Shown: positions 35,073 through 43,451 of the stretch, in pieces
Layout of the letters: each line of letters begins with the position of its first letter
Numbering within the stretch: the stretch's first letter is position 1
Assembly (NCBI GenBank): GCA_027493955.1
Contig: JAOSJT010000001.1
Location: 1,255,131 to 1,319,130, forward strand
Length of the DNA: 64,000 nt
Origin: Bacteroidia bacterium
GTDB taxonomy: Bacteria; Bacteroidota; Ignavibacteria; SZUA-365
Reading direction: 5' to 3'
Notes under the pieces: model-generated
Seen by the model: only the letters and a program-made list of their open reading frames with translations
What the model was told of the DNA's origin: nothing
Database searches by the model: none
Translations under genes and position numbers: made by a program

Positions 35073-36411
35073 TGATAGCTCCAGCTTTATTGTGATGATG
35101 AAGTCTTATTGGGCATGCTGTTCCTTTCTTTGCCCAAACGGCTAACGATGCCGAGATGAGTGAACTCTCGCGCCCTGCTGACAGATTTCCGTTGGCCTTG
35201 TTTTGACCGATTACCGCAAGAAATCTGGTCGGTGAGTTGAGGATCATTTTTTCTATTTCCATCCTCGTCTTTGGTTTCCGAGACAACGCTTCCGGAGTTC
35301 GGTCAGGTGCGGCCGAGATGTCGGCGATTGAAGCACCACCGAGAATTCTCGGTCGGTGTTGAAGTATCAGATCTACGAAAGTAGGCATCGTCTCAGAAAG
35401 GAGATCGATGACATGCCGTACTTTTTTCGTCGCTCCAGTCGGGGGGTACACGTTGTGCCATAAAGACTGCATCCTCCTCCATTGTGGATGGGGATATAAC
35501 CCGTTACCCAGTGCTGCGCTTAAAACGACCCGTATCCACGGCATGGGATGAGGATCAAGAGGGTTGAAGCGGAAAATGAGAGGGGATGGTAGACTTACCA
35601 CTGTCATCAGTCCCATCGTCGCTCCAATACCGATCTTCCCGACCGCCCAGAGATCCGGGAGTATCTCGGAAATCCAGCGCTCCCACAGAATCCACGCGGG
35701 CAGCTCCGGCCCCCCCTTTTTCTGCATGCCTCTGAGCGTTGGTCGAATCGAGTCCACGAGCCCCAGTAACGCAGATACCTGATGCCCTGCTTCATGGACA
35801 AGCGACGCGGCGATCCCGCTGCCGACCATGCGCTCCCGTGGGATGCGTATGAACGCGACCGGATTCCGGCTGCCACCAGGCAAAGGCGTGTGAAGACGAC
35901 GGATTGCCGCACCGATCCCCCGATCCAGATAACACATGGCGGGAGGAATGGGATACAAAAATCCGGGTACTTTCATTGCATCCTGTGCAAGCACATCGAG
36001 TCCGGCGAGCCACACACCATTCATCAATTCACTCCGTTGCGTGATAGCATCGGAGAAATGATCGACCTGGCTCATCATCCAATCGTACTTCATCCGGAGC
36101 ATAGCGTATCGATGCTGTACAGCTTCCGCCGGTACGCCAGAAATCGCGTCGCTTGAAAGCCAATCGATAAAGCGCTCTATGGAATCTCGGACATGCAGCT
36201 TGATACGCCTGAGATGCTCATCGATGATCGGAAGCACTCCCGGAAGTGGCGCGGCTGCTGGGACCATGGTCTCGGTAAGCGAGAATGGTCGCACCTGATA
36301 GAGCCGTGCGAGTAACCCGGAGGCCTCGAGTGCCAGATACCGTCGTGCACAGGAGGTATCGATCACGATCAGACTCCGAAAAGGATTATCCTGTTGCCGC
36401 GGCGGATCCAT
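35065..36411 (-). CDS. Zinc-metallopeptidase-like protein (HEAGH)
   Basis: 448 residues. SLVHEAGHQVSALLGLVDS holds the HExxH zinc-protease motif (HEAGH). RWISEILPDLWAVGKIG, ~35 residues later, offers a Glu third ligand in the position expected for gluzincin-type enzymes. I know no named family. There is no signal peptide; a weakly hydrophobic GIGATMGLMTVVSL stretch lies near the middle. It overlaps the upstream gene by 43 bp and the downstream gene by 8 bp. It could process another product of the operon or act as an effector. Confidence 0.75.
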   Translation of the reverse strand: MDPPRQQDNPFRSLIVIDTSCARRYLALEASGLLARLYQVRPFSLTETMVPAAAPLPGVLPIIDEHLRRIKLHVRDSIERFIDWLSSDAISGVPAEAVQHRYAMLRMKYDWMMSQVDHFSDAITQRSELMNGVWLAGLDVLAQDAMKVPGFLYPIPPAMCYLDRGIGAAIRRLHTPLPGGSRNPVAFIRIPRERMVGSGIAASLVHEAGHQVSALLGLVDSIRPTLRGMQKKGGPELPAWILWERWISEILPDLWAVGKIGIGATMGLMTVVSLPSPLIFRFNPLDPHPMPWIRVVLSAALGNGLYPHPQWRRMQSLWHNVYPPTGATKKVRHVIDLLSETMPTFVDLILQHRPRILGGASIADISAAPDRTPEALSRKPKTRMEIEKMILNSPTRFLAVIGQNKANGNLSAGRESSLISASLAVWAKKGTACPIRLHHHNKAGAING

Positions 36412-37028
36412 TTACCGGTGAGGTGCCCTTGCGAAGCGACTCGGCCTAACTGTTGACGCACCAGACCAGGAATATAGCGTTTAGCAGCGGCCTGGACGGC
36501 TGAGGTAACTGCTGCGGGACTTGGCCTTGGGGAGGAAAGAGCATTTTTCGTCGTTGCACCCGCAAATTTCACGAAGCGGCGAGCGACCTCGAATTCCTGA
36601 TCCTCCTGGCTCATGCCGGCTACCTCCATCTCGAAGAGATTGGTGGCCGCAGACGCGAGCTTCCCGCCAATTGAGGCCCCGATGGGACCGCCGAAGAATC
36701 CACCCAGCGCTGATCCGGCGATGGGAAGTGCGGATTTGGCCGCGCTCTTCAGTACACCACCGAGCGCTTTCCCCACGGGTGACTTGACGAATTTTCCGAC
36801 GCCCCGTCCCACACGCTTGATGAGTTTTCCGAGGAACTGGTCCAACTCCGCTTCATCCGTGATTTCGAGTAATTCGGATGCGAGTTCCATCTCCTCCACT
36901 TCGGAGAAAGGGCTTTCCGTATCAGTTTCCCCATAATATTCGTTGTCGAATTCGAACTCGAACGCATCCGTTTCGAACGCGTCTGTCTCCATCGTTAACT
37001 CTGCGAGTGTTCGATCGATGTCATGCAT
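36369..37028 (-). CDS. Acidic N-terminus / glycine-zipper protein, first gene of the sigma-54 operon
   Basis: 219 residues from the ATG at 37028, which has a strong AAGGAG. The first ~55 residues are very acidic (FEFEFDNEYYGETDTESPFS). A helix follows (EEMELASELLEITDEAELDQFLGKLIKRVG), then a glycine/alanine-rich hydrophobic stretch (VGKALGGVLKSAAKSALPIA, SALGGFFGGPIGASIGGKLA) resembling membrane-inserting glycine zippers. The last residues are basic-aromatic (GKWIRRGNRIILFGV). I recall similar uncharacterised proteins in other phyla, from memory only. Its place directly behind the promoter suggests the most abundant product; pore formation or self-assembly is speculation. Confidence 0.8.
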   Translation of the reverse strand: MHDIDRTLAELTMETDAFETDAFEFEFDNEYYGETDTESPFSEVEEMELASELLEITDEAELDQFLGKLIKRVGRGVGKFVKSPVGKALGGVLKSAAKSALPIAGSALGGFFGGPIGASIGGKLASAATNLFEMEVAGMSQEDQEFEVARRFVKFAGATTKNALSSPRPSPAAVTSAVQAAAKRYIPGLVRQQLGRVASQGHLTGKWIRRGNRIILFGV

Positions 37029-37077
37029 GGCTGCTCCTTGAATGATTTGAAAAATTAGTGGCAGATCATTCGGTAAC

Positions 37078-37094
37078 TGCAAGCACCGTGCCAA
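37078..37094 (-). promoter_or_regulatory. Sigma-54 promoter (-24/-12)
   Basis: Minus-strand TTGGCACGGTGCTTGCA matches the consensus TTGGCACG-N4-TTGCA at every conserved base, with the GG and GC 10 bp apart. The expected start of transcription is near 37067, about 39 nt before the ATG at 37028. It drives the five-gene operon ending at 31261. Confidence 0.93.
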
Positions 37095-37109
37095 TCAAAA
37101 ACAGTTCAT

Positions 37110-37182
37110 TTTCGCGATATTCCGCGAAAGTGTTTTCGCATTTGGAGCATCGCAAATAGGACAGTGCGAAAAAATGTTCGCA
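37110..37182 (-). promoter_or_regulatory. Three inverted repeats, probable activator binding sites
   Basis: TTTCGCG-N6-CGCGAAA (37110-37129), GCGAAA-N4-TTTCGC (37124-37139, overlapping the first) and TGCGAA-N6-TTCGCA (37165-37182) share the GCGAA/TTCGC half-site. All lie upstream of the sigma-54 promoter, where a sigma-54 activator dimer binds. The likely binder is the protein encoded at 29883-31283. From 37183 to 37783 I see only a dispersed hairpin (37735-37754) and no gene. Confidence 0.75.
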
Positions 37183-37783
37183 TACCCGCATTTCTTCACC
37201 TGCCTTGAGAACGACTTCCTCAGGTAACCTCTTCTGCTTCCATACTTACCAAGCACACGAACTCCCTGGCTGTGTGTAATAGAACCGCTGATTCGTGGGC
37301 AGACTCACGCGGGGAGCGGGAGGTACGGCTATCGACACCGTGGGTGGTCAATATTGCCGGTGATGTCGCTTCTCGATAGCGGTAGCAGATCAGTGCAGTA
37401 TCCCTGCGCTAATATTACCCCCAAGCGGTTTGCTTCGCAGTCTGAACTTCTGGGTGGCATTACATGCCTGTGACCTCGTGGGGTGTATATCTGTTAACAT
37501 TGTGCGGCCGTTCACCTCGGCTAACCTCAGTGGAGCACGTTCGCCTGAGGTCGGCGACTTTTTGGTCAAGACAATCAAGATTTTTCGAGCATCTCCCACT
37601 TGGCGCATGGACCCGAGGGTTATCGGAACGTGTATCCCCTCTATGCCTTTGCGTCTCCGCGTTGCTTTCCCCTCCCCTACGCGCCGCCCTAGTACATCGT
37701 GGACACGGGAGCGGTGATCACGGTGGGCGCCGGCCCCTTCGGCTTCGCTCAGGGACCGATGACTGGCCCGCGTCTACGGGCTG

Positions 37784-38086
37784 TCACGTTGCGGCACTGC
37801 GTCTGTGCGGTACGATGGCGTTCAGTTCTTTGTCGATGCGTCGATGTGTTTTTTCGAGATCGCACAAGGCCTGCGCCCGAAGCCAGTAGCCGTTCGAAAG
37901 TCCGAAATACCGGCACAGCCGCAGATCGGTATCCGCGGTGATGGCGCGTTTGCCGGATACAATCTCGCTAATGCGTTGCGCCGGTACGCCGATGTCTTTC
38001 GCCAGTCGGTATTGTGATAGACCCATGGGAAGCAGGAACTCCTCCAGCAGGAGATCTCCAGGGGTTACGGGGGGCAGCGAGTTCAT
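37784..38086 (-). CDS. higA: HigA-family antitoxin
   Basis: 100 residues from the ATG at 38086, preceded by GAGG; a TTG 15 bp earlier is less likely. The XRE helix-turn-helix of the HigA/VapI type is clear: PPVTPGDLLLEEFLLPMGLSQYRLAKDIGVPAQRISEIVSGKRAITADTDLRL. It follows its toxin gene by 11 bp. HigA binds the toxin and represses the pair's promoter. Confidence 0.92.
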   Translation of the reverse strand: MNSLPPVTPGDLLLEEFLLPMGLSQYRLAKDIGVPAQRISEIVSGKRAITADTDLRLCRYFGLSNGYWLRAQALCDLEKTHRRIDKELNAIVPHRRSAAT

Positions 38087-38097
38087 GGCGTGTATCC

Positions 38098-38376
38098 TCA
38101 ATGGTAATCAACAATTTCGACATCCGCGGCGCCGTGCTCCGTCCAGCGAAAACAGAGGCGCCATTGATCGTTTATCCTGATGCTGTGTGTTCCGACGCGT
38201 TCGCCTGCAAGCGCTTCCAGCCGGTTTCCCGGAGATACGCGCAATTCCTTCAACGACATCGCGATTTCCAGCTGGCGCAATTTTCTCCGTGCAACAGTTT
38301 CTATCGCTGTGAAACGGCGCACGCGGTATCCATGGGCGAGCTTTTCGGTTGCGTCACAGCGGAAGGAGACGATCAT
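38098..38376 (-). CDS. higB: HigB-family toxin
   Basis: 92 residues of the RelE/HigB fold: MIVSFRCDATEKLAHGYRVRRF ... ARRKLRQLEIA ... LKELRVSPGNRLEALAGERVGTHSIRINDQWRLCFRWTEHGAADVEIVDYH. The family cleaves mRNA on the ribosome. GGAG lies before the ATG. It is complete and upstream of higA. Repeat modules follow on both sides, so the pair looks like a cassette. Confidence 0.93.
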   Translation of the reverse strand: MIVSFRCDATEKLAHGYRVRRFTAIETVARRKLRQLEIAMSLKELRVSPGNRLEALAGERVGTHSIRINDQWRLCFRWTEHGAADVEIVDYH

Positions 38377-38504
38377 GTGGAATAATAACGTATCGCGTGA
38401 TTATAGTCAAGCCGGAATGACGATCACGTTGCAAAACAGAGATCTCCCAACGGCTTCTGCCTGGTTTTCTTCCTGGCACACCGCCATGCGAGACGCGCTG
38501 CAAA

Positions 38505-38810
38505 TCCTCTCCGCGCTTTCATTCAATGGCTTCGGTGCAGGGATCACAGAGCTCACAGAGGGGAACAGAGGGCACAGAGAGAGATTTTTATGACGCAGTC
38601 TCTCCGCACTCTCATTCGATGGCTTCAGCGCAGATCGGGAATAGTTAATCGGGAAGTGGGAATCGTTAATCGGGAATCGTTAAACGTAAGTATGCGCATC
38701 ATTCGGAAAGGTGCTTGGTTGCTCTGCCAGCGAACGTTCGACTTCCGCCCAAAAACCTCTCCCCGCGTACGTCGCTCTCGTCGCTCTCATTCGATGGCTG
38801 CGGCGTAGGG
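38505..38810. repeat. Dispersed intergenic repeat modules
   Basis: Three copies of the CGCTCTCATTCGATGGCTTC module (about 38508, 38598 and 38757), with GGAATCGTTAATCGGGAATC direct repeats between them (38636-38690) and CACAGAGG-type units. No gene. Confidence 0.75.
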
Positions 38811-38874
38811 TTCACGGAGGTCACAGAGGGAAACAGAGGACACAGAGGGATGTTTTGCAGTCGCCGCCTCCGTG

Positions 38875-39075
38875 CTCCTCCCCTCCGCGACTCTGTGCAG
38901 ATCCTGAGCGAGGTTTCGCGGTCCCTGAGCGTAGGCTCAGCCACCACCGAAAGGCTGCATCTTCGCGGCTCAGTCTCCTCCCCTCCGCGACTCTGTGCAG
39001 ATCCTGAGCGAGGTTTCGGCGGTCCCTGAGCGTAGGCTCAGCCGCCACCGAAAGGCTGCATCTTCGCGGCTCAGT
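38875..39075. repeat. Tandem duplication, ~100-bp unit
   Basis: Two copies with a period of 100-101 bp: CTCCTCCCCTCCGCGACTCT, GTGCAGATCCTGAGCGAGGT and so on. A third unit starts at 39076 and is cut short. Open frames across this stretch are repeat artefacts. Confidence 0.85.
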
Positions 39076-39289
39076 CTCCTCCCCGCCGCGGCTCCACGCT
39101 CGGGACGGTGCCGGCGAAATGCATTGACAGCGGATGCGGCGTTGCGTAGCTTGTTTTTTCGTGCGCGACGGTTGTCGCGCGGGACGCATCGAAACAGGGA
39201 ACGGCCGGCAGGGCGTGCGTGGTGCAGGGAAACGCGCCCGATCCATCGGAATGTTCGTCATCATCACGGCACAATTACGGGGAAAACTG

Positions 39290-41368
39290 ATGCTGTATCA
39301 ATCATCGAGAGCGCTTCAACTGCTGAGACTGGGAACGGGTATCGCGGACGCCACCTTCCGCGAGGGGCAGGAAGAAGCCATTCAACACATCGTGGAAGGT
39401 CACGGCCGTCTGCTCGTCGTGCAAAAAACGGGCTGGGGCAAAAGTTTCGTGTATTTTATCGCGGCGCGCATGCTGCGGGATGCCGGCCACGGTCCGGCGC
39501 TGCTCATTTCACCGCTGCTCGCGCTGATGCGCAATCAGATCGCAGCCGCCGAACGCATGGGTGTGCGCGCGGCGAGTATCAACAGCGACAATCAGGATGC
39601 CTGGACGGACATCGAGTCCCGTCTCGCGCGGGATGAGATCGATATCCTCCTCATCTCGCCCGAACGATTGGCCAACGAGTGGTTCCGCGCCAATGTGCTG
39701 GGTCCCGTCGCCGCGCGCATCGCGCTGCTGGTGATCGACGAGGCGCATTGCATTTCCGATTGGGGACACGACTTCCGTCCGCAGTATCGCCTGCTGGAGA
39801 GAATCGTGCGAACGCTGCCGCCGAATATGCGTCTGCTCGCCACAACCGCGACGGCGAACAATCGCGTCCTGGAGGACCTCGTCGCGGTGCTGGGTCCGGG
39901 GCTGGCGCTGTCCCGCGGCGATCTCAATCGCGCCTCGCTCTGTCTGCAAACGCTGCGGATCCCGGGACAGGCCGAGCGTCTCGCGTGGCTCGCGGAGCGC
40001 TTCGCGACGCTCGACGGTCATGGCATCGTGTACACGCTCACCGTCCGCGACGCGGGCCTGGTCGCCGACTGGCTGAAATCCCGCGGCTTCCCTGTGCACG
40101 CATACACGGGAGATACGGGTGAGCGCCGGGAGGAGCTCGAATGGGCGCTGCTGCGGAATGAGGTAAAAGCCCTCGTCGCCACCACCGCCCTGGGCATGGG
40201 CTACGACAAACCGGATCTCGCCTTTGTGATCCATTATCAGATGCCGTCCTCGGTGGTGGCGTATTACCAGCAGGTGGGCCGGGCGGGCCGCGCGCTGGAC
40301 GCCGCGTACGGTGTGCTGCTCAGCGGCGAAGAAGACGACAGTATTAACGACTATTTCATCCGCAGCGCCTTCCCCACCCGCGAGGAAGTCGCCGAAGTGC
40401 TGCGCGCGCTGGAGCAAGCTCCCGACGGCCTCTCCGTGCCCGAGCTGCTGAGCCGGATAAACGTGAGCAAGGGTCGCGTGGAGAAAACTATGGCGCTGTT
40501 GTCGCTCGAGTCGCCGGCACCGATCGCCAGGCTCGGGAGCAAATGGCAGCTCACGGCCGCGACGCTCGGCGAAGCGTTCTGGGCACGCGCCGGGCGCCTG
40601 ACGGCCTTGCGGCGCACGGAGCACGAGCAGATGCTGGAGTACCTGCGTCTCCCCTTCGGCGAGCATATGTCCTATCTCATCAGGGCGCTCGACGGCGATC
40701 CATGCAGCGTTGGCGCGCCTCCGCTGGCGCCCCTGCCGGAAAGTGTTGACCCGTTGTTGCTTCGAGCCGCCATCGCTTTTCTGCGCCGCAGCAGGCTGCC
40801 GTTCGAACAGCGGAAAAAATGGCCGGATGGCGGTCTGCCGCGCTATGCCGTCAAAGGCATGATCGCGGCCGCGCAACAGGCGCGTCCCGGAATGGCCCTG
40901 TGTCAGTGGGGCGACGCCGGATGGGGCGACGATGTGCGAAAAGGGAAATATCGCGACGGCCGCTTCGCCGACGCATTGGTCGCGGCAGCCGCAGCCATGG
41001 TTCGGGAATGGGATCCGCAGCCGGCGCCCGCGTGGGTGACCGGCATTCCCTCCCTCAGGCACCCCGATCTCGTAGCGGACTTCGCCGCACGTCTTGCCGC
41101 TGCGCTCGGCCTGCCGTATTATACAGTACTCGTACGGACCGACCACAGACCTGAACAGAAAACCATGGCAAACAGCACACAACAGGCGCGCAATGTGGAC
41201 GGCGCTCTCGCCTGCAACGGCGTACCGATGCCCGAAGCGCCGGTCCTGCTGGTCGACGACATCGTGGATTCACGCTGGACCCTGACCGTGGCCGCGTGGC
41301 TCCTGCGCTCGCACGGGAGCGGCGACGTGTGGCCGATGGCGCTCGCGCGGGCGGGGTACGAGCAATGA
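39290..41368 (+). CDS. RecQ-family helicase fused to a phosphoribosyltransferase domain
   Basis: 692 residues from the ATG at 39290. The RecQ-type SF2 helicase core occupies residues ~15-350: [13 protein letters not shown] (motif 0), [11 protein letters not shown] (Walker A; TGWGKS), [38 protein letters not shown], and [10 protein letters not shown] winged-helix-like segment follows. The C-terminal ~90 residues are phosphoribosyltransferase-like with the PRPP loop [22 protein letters not shown]. The stop overlaps the start of a DprA-like gene (ATGA), indicating a two-protein system. The domain calls are firm. A defence role is inferred by analogy with ShosTA, a PRTase/DprA toxin-antitoxin. 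Confidence 0.9.
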   Translation: MLYQSSRALQLLRLGTGIADATFREGQEEAIQHIVEGHGRLLVVQKTGWGKSFVYFIAARMLRDAGHGPALLISPLLALMRNQIAAAERMGVRAASINSDNQDAWTDIESRLARDEIDILLISPERLANEWFRANVLGPVAARIALLVIDEAHCISDWGHDFRPQYRLLERIVRTLPPNMRLLATTATANNRVLEDLVAVLGPGLALSRGDLNRASLCLQTLRIPGQAERLAWLAERFATLDGHGIVYTLTVRDAGLVADWLKSRGFPVHAYTGDTGERREELEWALLRNEVKALVATTALGMGYDKPDLAFVIHYQMPSSVVAYYQQVGRAGRALDAAYGVLLSGEEDDSINDYFIRSAFPTREEVAEVLRALEQAPDGLSVPELLSRINVSKGRVEKTMALLSLESPAPIARLGSKWQLTAATLGEAFWARAGRLTALRRTEHEQMLEYLRLPFGEHMSYLIRALDGDPCSVGAPPLAPLPESVDPLLLRAAIAFLRRSRLPFEQRKKWPDGGLPRYAVKGMIAAAQQARPGMALCQWGDAGWGDDVRKGKYRDGRFADALVAAAAAMVREWDPQPAPAWVTGIPSLRHPDLVADFAARLAAALGLPYYTVLVRTDHRPEQKTMANSTQQARNVDGALACNGVPMPEAPVLLVDDIVDSRWTLTVAAWLLRSHGSGDVWPMALARAGYEQ

Positions 41369-42354
41369 ACGGACCACTCTCCGACGATACCCAGGCCATT
41401 CTGCTCCTGACGGCGCCGTTGATCGCCGGCAGGTCCGCGACGTCAACGGAGCTACTCACACCGGGCGAATACAAACGCCTGGCCGCGGTTCTGCGCGACC
41501 TTCAGAGCACTCCGGCGGACCTGCTGACCTCGCGCGCAAGCGCGTTGACGGATGCCTGCGCGGCGGTTGTCGCCCCTGATCGCATGGGCCGCCTGCTGAG
41601 CAGGGGCTTTCTGCTGAGCCAGGTGGTCGAGCGCTGGCGGAATCGCGCGATCTGGATACTGGGTCATACCGATGAGGGCTATCCGCAGCGCTTCAGGGGT
41701 CGCCTGGGCGAGGATGCGCCACCGGTGCTCTACGGCTGCGGAGACGCGGACATCCTGGATTCCGGAGGTCTCGCCGTGGTTGGCTCGCGCAACGCGGAGG
41801 AAAAGCTCATTGACTTTACGATGGCTGTCGGAAGCTTAAGCGCCCGTGCCGGCAGAACACTGATTTCCGGCGGCGCCAGAGGCATTGATCAGGCGGCGAT
41901 GCGCGGCGCATTGGAGGCAGGCGGAAGGGTCAGCGGTGTGCTCGCCGACAGCCTCGAACGCAGCACGATGCAGCGCGAGCACCGCAACGTGCTGCTCGAC
42001 GGACGCATGGTGCTTATCTCGCCGTACGATCCCAATGCGGGCTTCAACGTCGGCAATGCCATGCAGCGCAACAAGCTGATCTACGCCCTGGCGGACGCGG
42101 CACTGGTGGTTTCGTCGGATCTGAAAAAAGGCGGCACCTGGGCCGGTGCCGCCGAGCAGCTGGATAAACGGAGATTCGTACCGGTTTTCGTGCGTTCCGC
42201 GGGAGAAGCCTCCGAAGGACTGACCGCCTTGCGCGCCAGGGGCGGGATTCCGTGGCCGGATCCCCGGGACGTCGACGACTTCGCCGCCATCTTCGACATA
42301 CCACTCCCGCGACCGCAGGAGGGTACACAAGACACCCTTTTCGGTTTTCCGTAG
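41365..42354 (+). CDS. DprA/Smf-like protein
   Basis: 329 residues, translationally coupled to the RecQ-PRTase gene by ATGA. The Rossmann-like DprA fold is recognised from [54 protein letters not shown] and [46 protein letters not shown]. Housekeeping DprA loads RecA on transforming DNA. The diverged form here, paired with a PRTase fusion, fits the antitoxin-like DprA of ShosTA-type modules better. The N-terminal ~90 residues are helical and untypical. Confidence 0.85.
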   Translation: MNGPLSDDTQAILLLTAPLIAGRSATSTELLTPGEYKRLAAVLRDLQSTPADLLTSRASALTDACAAVVAPDRMGRLLSRGFLLSQVVERWRNRAIWILGHTDEGYPQRFRGRLGEDAPPVLYGCGDADILDSGGLAVVGSRNAEEKLIDFTMAVGSLSARAGRTLISGGARGIDQAAMRGALEAGGRVSGVLADSLERSTMQREHRNVLLDGRMVLISPYDPNAGFNVGNAMQRNKLIYALADAALVVSSDLKKGGTWAGAAEQLDKRRFVPVFVRSAGEASEGLTALRARGGIPWPDPRDVDDFAAIFDIPLPRPQEGTQDTLFGFP

Positions 42355-42514
42355 AAGGGCACGGTAGGCGTGACGCCGGGTGCCGATCATCCTGAGGTAA
42401 ATTTCGAAGCTTTCGTTCGGTGGAGTTAAACCGTTAAACGTTAAACGAGGGAGGGCTCTCTTTCTATGTGGGGCTGGCTCGCTCTGCTTACGGATGTTTG
42501 CGTTGGGCCTGAAA

Positions 42515-42562
42515 TGCTCTCCCCGTTCTCATCGCTCTCATTCGATAGCATCGGTGCAAGGG
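42515..42562. repeat. Dispersed intergenic repeat module
   Basis: CTCTCCCCGTTCTCATCGCT and CTCATTCGATAGCATCGGTG, a copy of the module seen at 28.6 and 38.5-38.8 kb. It is preceded by GTTAAACCGTTAAACGTTAA (42425-42445). Confidence 0.7.
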
Positions 42563-42606
42563 TTCTTAAGGGGGAGAGGGTCGTTTGCGCTTGTAGCGCC
42601 GCGGCT

Positions 42607-42795
42607 TTATTTGATCGGCGTAATCCCCAGATCCCTGCAAATCTTTTACGCCAGGAGTTCTTTGATCTCCGAATGCCGGGGCACGGCTGAACGGGTATTC
42701 ATTGTCGGATTCCACCACCACGAGTGTTTGCTTCCCTCCCGCAGCAATGCACACCTCTGGCTGCGAAGATAGCGCAGGAGGTCGCCTCTCTTCAT
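42607..42795 (-). pseudogene. hicA: HicA-family toxin with premature stop
   Basis: The frame MKRGDLLRYLRSQRCALLRE, GSKHSWWWNP, RHSEIKELLA is a HicA mRNA interferase with the catalytic His in GSKHSWW. At codon 50 a TAA (42646-42648) interrupts it, yet the same frame continues with KICRDLGITPIK and a second TAA, the normal HicA ending. The toxin is thus cut to 49 residues and loses its last helix. It overlaps hicB by ATGA. Confidence 0.82.
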
Positions 42796-43004
42796 ACAGC
42801 TATTTTTTCGGTGCGGAAGCCACCGCCCGCTGCATTCAATGCGTCGCGGCGGTTGAATTCCAGCGCTTCCCGCAATGTCACCGCCAGGGTTTCCATCAGG
42901 TCTTCATAGCTGCTTTCCTGACAATTCACACCGGGAACTTCCTCGATCCATCCTATCCACCATTCACCGTCTTGCTTGACAACGGCGGTATATTCGTTCT
43001 TCAT
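42792..43004 (-). CDS. hicB: HicB-like antitoxin
   Basis: 70 residues from the ATG at 43004, which has GGAG in front. MKNEYTAVVKQDGEWWIGWIEEVPGVNCQESSYEDLMETLAVTLREALE is the partial RNase H fold of HicB antitoxins. It is short and without the DNA-binding tail of long HicB forms. It is upstream of hicA with a 4-bp overlap. The antitoxin is intact while the toxin is truncated. Confidence 0.87.
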   Translation of the reverse strand: MKNEYTAVVKQDGEWWIGWIEEVPGVNCQESSYEDLMETLAVTLREALEFNRRDALNAAGGGFRTEKIAV

Positions 43005-43129
43005 CAGTACATTCTCCTTGTTACCGTACCGTGGGATGGCGGTTGTTGGCACAAGCAGTCAGTTCCATCCCGTCAACCACCCGGCAATGTAGGAATTTTT
43101 TCGGGTCGCTGCGCACGCGAGCTGAGGTT

Positions 43130-43240
43130 GAGGGAGTGCCGCCCTCCGGGCATAAAAACCTCTCCATTATCTCTCAACATGGCTTCGGCAGAGAATCGGG
43201 GGAGTTAAACTGTTAAACGTGAAATGTTAAACGATGGGAG
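43130..43240. repeat. Dispersed intergenic repeat modules
   Basis: GGGAGTGCCGCCCTCCGGGC, CTCTCAACATGGCTTCGGCA and GTTAAACTGTTAAACGTGAA follow one another, each a diverged copy of modules found elsewhere in the window. No gene is visible from 43005 to 43451. Confidence 0.6.
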
Positions 43241-43451
43241 GGCCTGTAGAGTGGAGGGAGGGGCTGGTACGTTTTGATGGGTGGCAATGCGCCTTCGTTG
43301 CGGATAGAGGCCGTGCGAGCCGGTAAAACAAATAGCGATGTCACGAATCAACCCAGTTCCATCAGCCCTTCAAAAACTCCTCTGCGACACCCCTCCCCTG
43401 CCCCTCCCCTGCGTCTCTGCGCCTTGCATTTCGCGGTGTGCCACGTCGGCT

